Shown: one piece after another, positions 13,812 to 15,725 of the stretch
How positions within the stretch are numbered: position 1 is the stretch's first letter
How the letters are laid out: each line of letters starts with the position of its first letter
Position numbers and translations under genes: made by a program
The notes under the pieces: model-generated
Database searches by the model: none
Seen by the model: the letters and a program-made list of their open reading frames with translations, nothing else
What the model was told of the DNA's origin: nothing
Assembly (NCBI GenBank): GCA_001898095.1
Contig: MKSH01000015.1
Location: forward strand, 1 to 15,725
Source: Solirubrobacterales bacterium 70-9
GTDB taxonomy: Bacteria; Actinomycetota; Thermoleophilia; Solirubrobacterales; 70-9
DNA length: 15,725 nt
Direction of reading: 5' to 3'

Positions 13812-15050
13812 ATGGATCACCCTTCGGACCGTGACCGCCTGGACCCCGATCGCAAGAAGTTCCTCGAGGCCGGCGGATTGCTAGACACCGACGGCGTCAG
13901 TCGACGCAAGCTGCTGCAGCTCGGCGGCATCGGTGCCGGTGCCCTTGCCCTGCCCGGGCTCCTCGCGGCCTGTGGTGGCGGCGGCTCGTCCAGCGGCGGC
14001 ACGACCGGCGGCGGCGGCGGTGGTGGTGGCGGCGGCGGCGAATCGGCCGAGAGCCCGGAGCTGACCAAGCTGCTGGAAGCGCCGACCGAAAAGCAGGTGA
14101 TCGTCGCCAACTACGGTGGTTCGACCGAGGAAGCGCGGAAAAAAGCCTTCTGGGAACCGTTCGAAGCCCGCACCGGCATCCAGGTGATCTCCGCCGACGC
14201 CGGCACGGCGGCGGTGGCGATGATCATGGGTGAAGTGCCGACCAAGTGGGACGCTCTCCACGGTTCGGTCCAGGAAAGCTACGCCGCTCAGATCTACGGC
14301 AAGAAAGAACTGCCGACGACGCCGAAGATCGCCTGGGAAGACCTGGTCACGCCGGCCAAATTCCAGAAATACAACTGGCAGTCGTTCGTCCTGGGGAAGA
14401 CCTCGGGCATGATCAAAGGGACCTACAGCGGCCCCCAGCCGGAAACCTGGGCCGACTTCTTCGACACGAAGAAATTCCCCGGCAAGCGCGGCTGGCCGGC
14501 GGAATACTTCCCTGAAGGCTGCTTCCAGGCGGCGCTGATGGCCGACGGCGTGGCGCCGGAAGACATCTATCCGATCGATTACGAACGGGCGACGGCGAAG
14601 ATCGGCTCGATCTTCGACGACCTGGTGATCTACACCGAGTTCCCCCAGGCGCAGACGTTCCTCACCTCGAAGGCGGCGACGATGTGCTTCGCGCCGAACG
14701 GGCTCTGGCACGAGCTCGAACTGAAAGGCGTCGAAATGGCGACGATGTGGGAAGCGACGCCGATCCTGCAGGAGAACAGCATGAACATCCTGCCGGAACC
14801 GCCGAACCCGAAAGCGGTGGAAGCGTTGGCCGCATTCTGCAACCAGCCGAAGCTGCAGGCCGAATTCGCGCGCCTGACCAACTACGGACCGGCGACCAAA
14901 GCGGCGTTCGAAGAACTGAGCCCGGAAGAGGTCGAACGTCTGCCGAACGCGCCGCAGCGGACCAACGTCCTGCCGGACAACCCGGTCTACCTGGCCAAAG
15001 AACAGAACAAATCGGAAGAAGAAAACGCCCGGCTCTTCTCCGAACACTGA
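13812..15050 (+). CDS. ABC transporter solute-binding lipoprotein, spermidine/putrescine (PotD) type, Tat-exported
   Basis: A 412-residue binding protein. A 30-residue charged N-region precedes a Tat-type signal, S30-R31-R32-K-L-L, then a hydrophobic stretch and lipobox L51-A-A-C54, so the mature protein is a lipid-anchored extracellular protein. A flexible Gly/Ser linker follows, with eleven Gly in a row (66-76). The body matches family 1/PotD-type binding proteins: VIVANYGGSTEEARKKAF and FEARTGIQV at the first lobe, and a TxxxFDTKKFPGKRGWP hinge region. These bind polyamines or related compounds and feed an ABC permease. No permease or ATPase gene is in the window. ATG at 13812 is preferred, with AAAGG 10 bases upstream; ATG at 13794 is in frame but its GGAGAG abuts it. 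Codon use departs from the neighbours: by hand count about 30 GAA against 8 GAG for Glu. Confidence 0.88.
   Translation: MDHPSDRDRLDPDRKKFLEAGGLLDTDGVSRRKLLQLGGIGAGALALPGLLAACGGGGSSSGGTTGGGGGGGGGGGESAESPELTKLLEAPTEKQVIVANYGGSTEEARKKAFWEPFEARTGIQVISADAGTAAVAMIMGEVPTKWDALHGSVQESYAAQIYGKKELPTTPKIAWEDLVTPAKFQKYNWQSFVLGKTSGMIKGTYSGPQPETWADFFDTKKFPGKRGWPAEYFPEGCFQAALMADGVAPEDIYPIDYERATAKIGSIFDDLVIYTEFPQAQTFLTSKAATMCFAPNGLWHELELKGVEMATMWEATPILQENSMNILPEPPNPKAVEALAAFCNQPKLQAEFARLTNYGPATKAAFEELSPEEVERLPNAPQRTNVLPDNPVYLAKEQNKSEEENARLFSEH
14007..14039 (+). repeat. GGC/GGT trinucleotide tract encoding the Gly linker
   Basis: Eleven consecutive glycine codons (four GGC, three GGT, four GGC) form a simple repeat just after the lipobox region. 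It codes for a flexible spacer between membrane anchor and binding domain, and its length could vary by slippage without changing frame. Confidence 0.8.
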
Positions 15051-15067
15051 GTCGTCGGGAGTGGCGA

Positions 15068-15101
15068 GATGGGGCGCGGGCCATCGGCGGCCGGCCCCAT
15101 C
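15068..15101 (+). terminator. Terminator-like hairpin after the solute-binding protein gene
   Basis: GATGGGGC (15068-15075) pairs with GCCCCATC (15094-15101), and inside it GGCC (15079-15082) pairs with GGCC (15089-15092) around a 6-base loop. It starts 17 bases after the stop codon. There is no T-run behind it, which is common for stable hairpins in GC-rich actinobacteria, so intrinsic termination is likely but not certain. Confidence 0.55.
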
Positions 15102-15190
15102 GCCCCGCTCCGCCCCAGCCCGCAAGCGCGACTCACGGGTGCCGGGCGTGCTCCGGGAGACGAGGCGGCGCGATCCGCGGCCGTCGCGGC

Positions 15191-15300
15191 TGGGGACGTG
15201 AGGTTCTCGTAGGGATCGACACAGGGACGTGGCCCTTGTGACCGTGACGTGACGGTCCGGGTTGGGCGTCGGGACCTCATGCGGAAGCGTGGGGTTCCGC
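15191..15300 (-). repeat. Left copy of a diverged inverted repeat (noncoding)
   Basis: Read on the minus strand, this stretch matches 15544-15717 read on the plus strand. The two ends align best: 15275-15300 against 15544-15569 gives 22 of 26, and 15191-15229 against 15679-15717 gives 32 of 39, including a 12-base perfect match (GACACAGGGACG). The middle aligns only with gaps. The arms face each other across about 240 bases. Short local hairpins are also present (GACCGT/ACGGTC at 15240-15257; GCGGAA/TTCCGC at 15281-15300). It could be one half of a MITE-like or dispersed extragenic element, or a long-range RNA stem. Confidence 0.65.
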
Positions 15301-15404
15301 CTGTCTCCGTGGAGTCCCTTAAATCTCGAGCGCCAGCTTCCCGGGCCGCGGAGTGGCTCGGCCATGCGGGCGGACCAACGACTCAGGTCACTAGGCCTCG
15401 CCCA

Positions 15405-15443
15405 GCTGTTCCTTACTTCGGCATAGGAGGGATAAGGAACAGC
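15405..15443. repeat. Inverted repeat, 11-bp perfect stem
   Basis: GCTGTTCCTTA (15405-15415) and TAAGGAACAGC (15433-15443) are perfect complements around a 17-base loop that contains AGGAGGG. It lies between the two large inverted copies and 10 bases before the stronger hairpin. Confidence 0.8.
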
Positions 15444-15453
15444 GGAAGGGACG

Positions 15454-15505
15454 CCGCCCTCCCGGCGGTGGCCCTGGCAGGCCGTGGCCGCCGCCGGGAG
15501 GGCGG
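15454..15505. repeat. Very stable hairpin, 20-bp stem with one G-U pair
   Basis: CCGCCCTCCCGGCGG (15454-15468) is the perfect complement of 15491-15505. The stem continues inward through a T-G pair and GGCC/GGCC (15470-15473 with 15486-15489), leaving a 12-base loop. No T-run follows on either strand. It may be a bidirectional terminator or the core of the surrounding repeat element. Confidence 0.8.
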
Positions 15506-15543
15506 GTCTGCGGGGAGAGGTGCGAGGGACGTGAGGGAGGCGT

Positions 15544-15717
15544 GTGCAACTCCACGCTTCCTCATGAGGACAGGAAGCGCCGCAACCCTGAGATCGCGCT
15601 CTCGACTTTGACCCTGCCATGGCAGGGTCAAAGTCGGTCACGTCCTCCTGACCGGTGGGAACTCCCCCGCAAGGCTCCCGTCCCTGTGTCATTCCCTGCG
15701 AAAGCCTCACATCCCCG
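15544..15717 (+). repeat. Right copy of the diverged inverted repeat, with an extra palindromic insert
   Basis: This is the partner of 15191-15300 in opposite orientation and is about 64 bases longer. Most of the added length is around the 34-base palindrome at 15603-15636 and a following stretch before the conserved outer end. A smaller hairpin, CGCTTCCT/AGGAAGCG (15555-15562 with 15572-15579), sits at its inner end. Eight bases remain to the window edge, so the full outer boundary cannot be judged. Confidence 0.6.
15603..15636. repeat. 34-bp perfect palindrome
   Basis: Seventeen bases, CGACTTTGACCCTGCCA, are followed at once by their exact reverse complement with no spacer; the centre is the NcoI-like CCATGG. 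In RNA it would make a long stem with a minimal loop. It appears only in the right repeat copy, as if inserted there. Confidence 0.9.
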
Positions 15718-15725
15718 GGCGTCTC

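Larger units (their letters stand above)
15051..15725. other. Long intergenic region without a convincing gene
   Basis: Open frames of 60-120 codons occur here on both strands, but they are Arg/Gly/Ala-rich with no ribosome site or recognisable domain, and they run through the inverted repeats. The frames at 15249-15611 (plus) and 15413-15631 (minus) even share the peptide LMRKRGV, which is simply the repeat read in both directions. I see a terminator-like hairpin, the paired repeat copies, two central hairpins and one palindrome. I recognise no tRNA, rRNA or known structured RNA. Between 15102 and 15190 I see nothing distinct. Confidence 0.6.

Noticed and set aside
15249..15611. 120-codon plus-strand frame in the 3' noncoding region
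   Set aside because: Low-complexity product, no ribosome site, and it runs through hairpins and both repeat copies; the shared LMRKRGV peptide with the opposite-strand frame is explained by the inverted repeat.
15051..15725. CRISPR array or tRNA in the repeat-rich 3' region
   Set aside because: The repeats are inverted and of different lengths, not regularly spaced direct repeats, and no cloverleaf or CCA-type end could be found.

Overview
The window is very GC-rich throughout. Genes are tightly packed with 1- or 4-base start/stop overlaps and frequent GTG starts. The protein families (Rieske oxygenase, glutamine synthetase-like ligase, N,N-dimethylformamidase-like subunits, Tat-type lipoprotein, cupin of the QEEVY type) suggest a soil-type actinobacterium, possibly Thermoleophilia/Solirubrobacterales. 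That placement is by gestalt, not by any marker gene. The window looks like an accessory catabolic locus for a nitrogenous (amine or amide) compound.

Layout. (1) Positions 2-7798, plus strand: one compact operon running off the left edge. It holds the 3' part of a Rieske oxygenase alpha subunit, a glutamine synthetase-family ligase, a YtcJ-type amidohydrolase, a DAO-family FAD oxidoreductase, and small and large subunits resembling N,N-dimethylformamidase. (2) Positions 7805-9756, minus strand: a convergent two-gene operon of an M24 'pita-bread' protein with a degraded metal site and an AHL-lactonase-like metallo-beta-lactamase-fold hydrolase. (3) Positions 9757-9965: a divergent regulatory region with five GGATCC-type boxes, four of the five in pairs or steps 20-21 bp apart, and a 29-bp dyad around a TATGAT -10-like hexamer. 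(4) Positions 9966-11128, plus: an unrecognised helical protein and a cupin. (5) Positions 11279-13710, plus: a second M24 protein with all five metal ligands, overlapping an MFS transporter gene. (6) Positions 13812-15050, plus: a Tat/lipoprotein solute-binding protein of the spermidine/putrescine type. (7) Positions 15051-15725: no convincing gene. It holds a terminator-like hairpin, then two inverted copies of a diverged repeat flanking two strong hairpins, with a 34-bp perfect palindrome inside one copy.

How the parts may work together (inference). A solute-binding protein and an MFS protein would bring in an amine- or amide-containing compound. The Rieske enzyme, FAD oxidase, gamma-glutamyl ligase-like enzyme and several hydrolases (amidohydrolase, DMFase-like, M24, MBL) would dismantle it. 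A ligase plus DAO-family oxidase plus polyamine-type binding protein resembles the logic of the Puu putrescine pathway, but no aldehyde dehydrogenase or permease is present here. The shared phased GGATCC boxes before at least three transcription units suggest one regulator, not encoded in this window, controls much of the locus.
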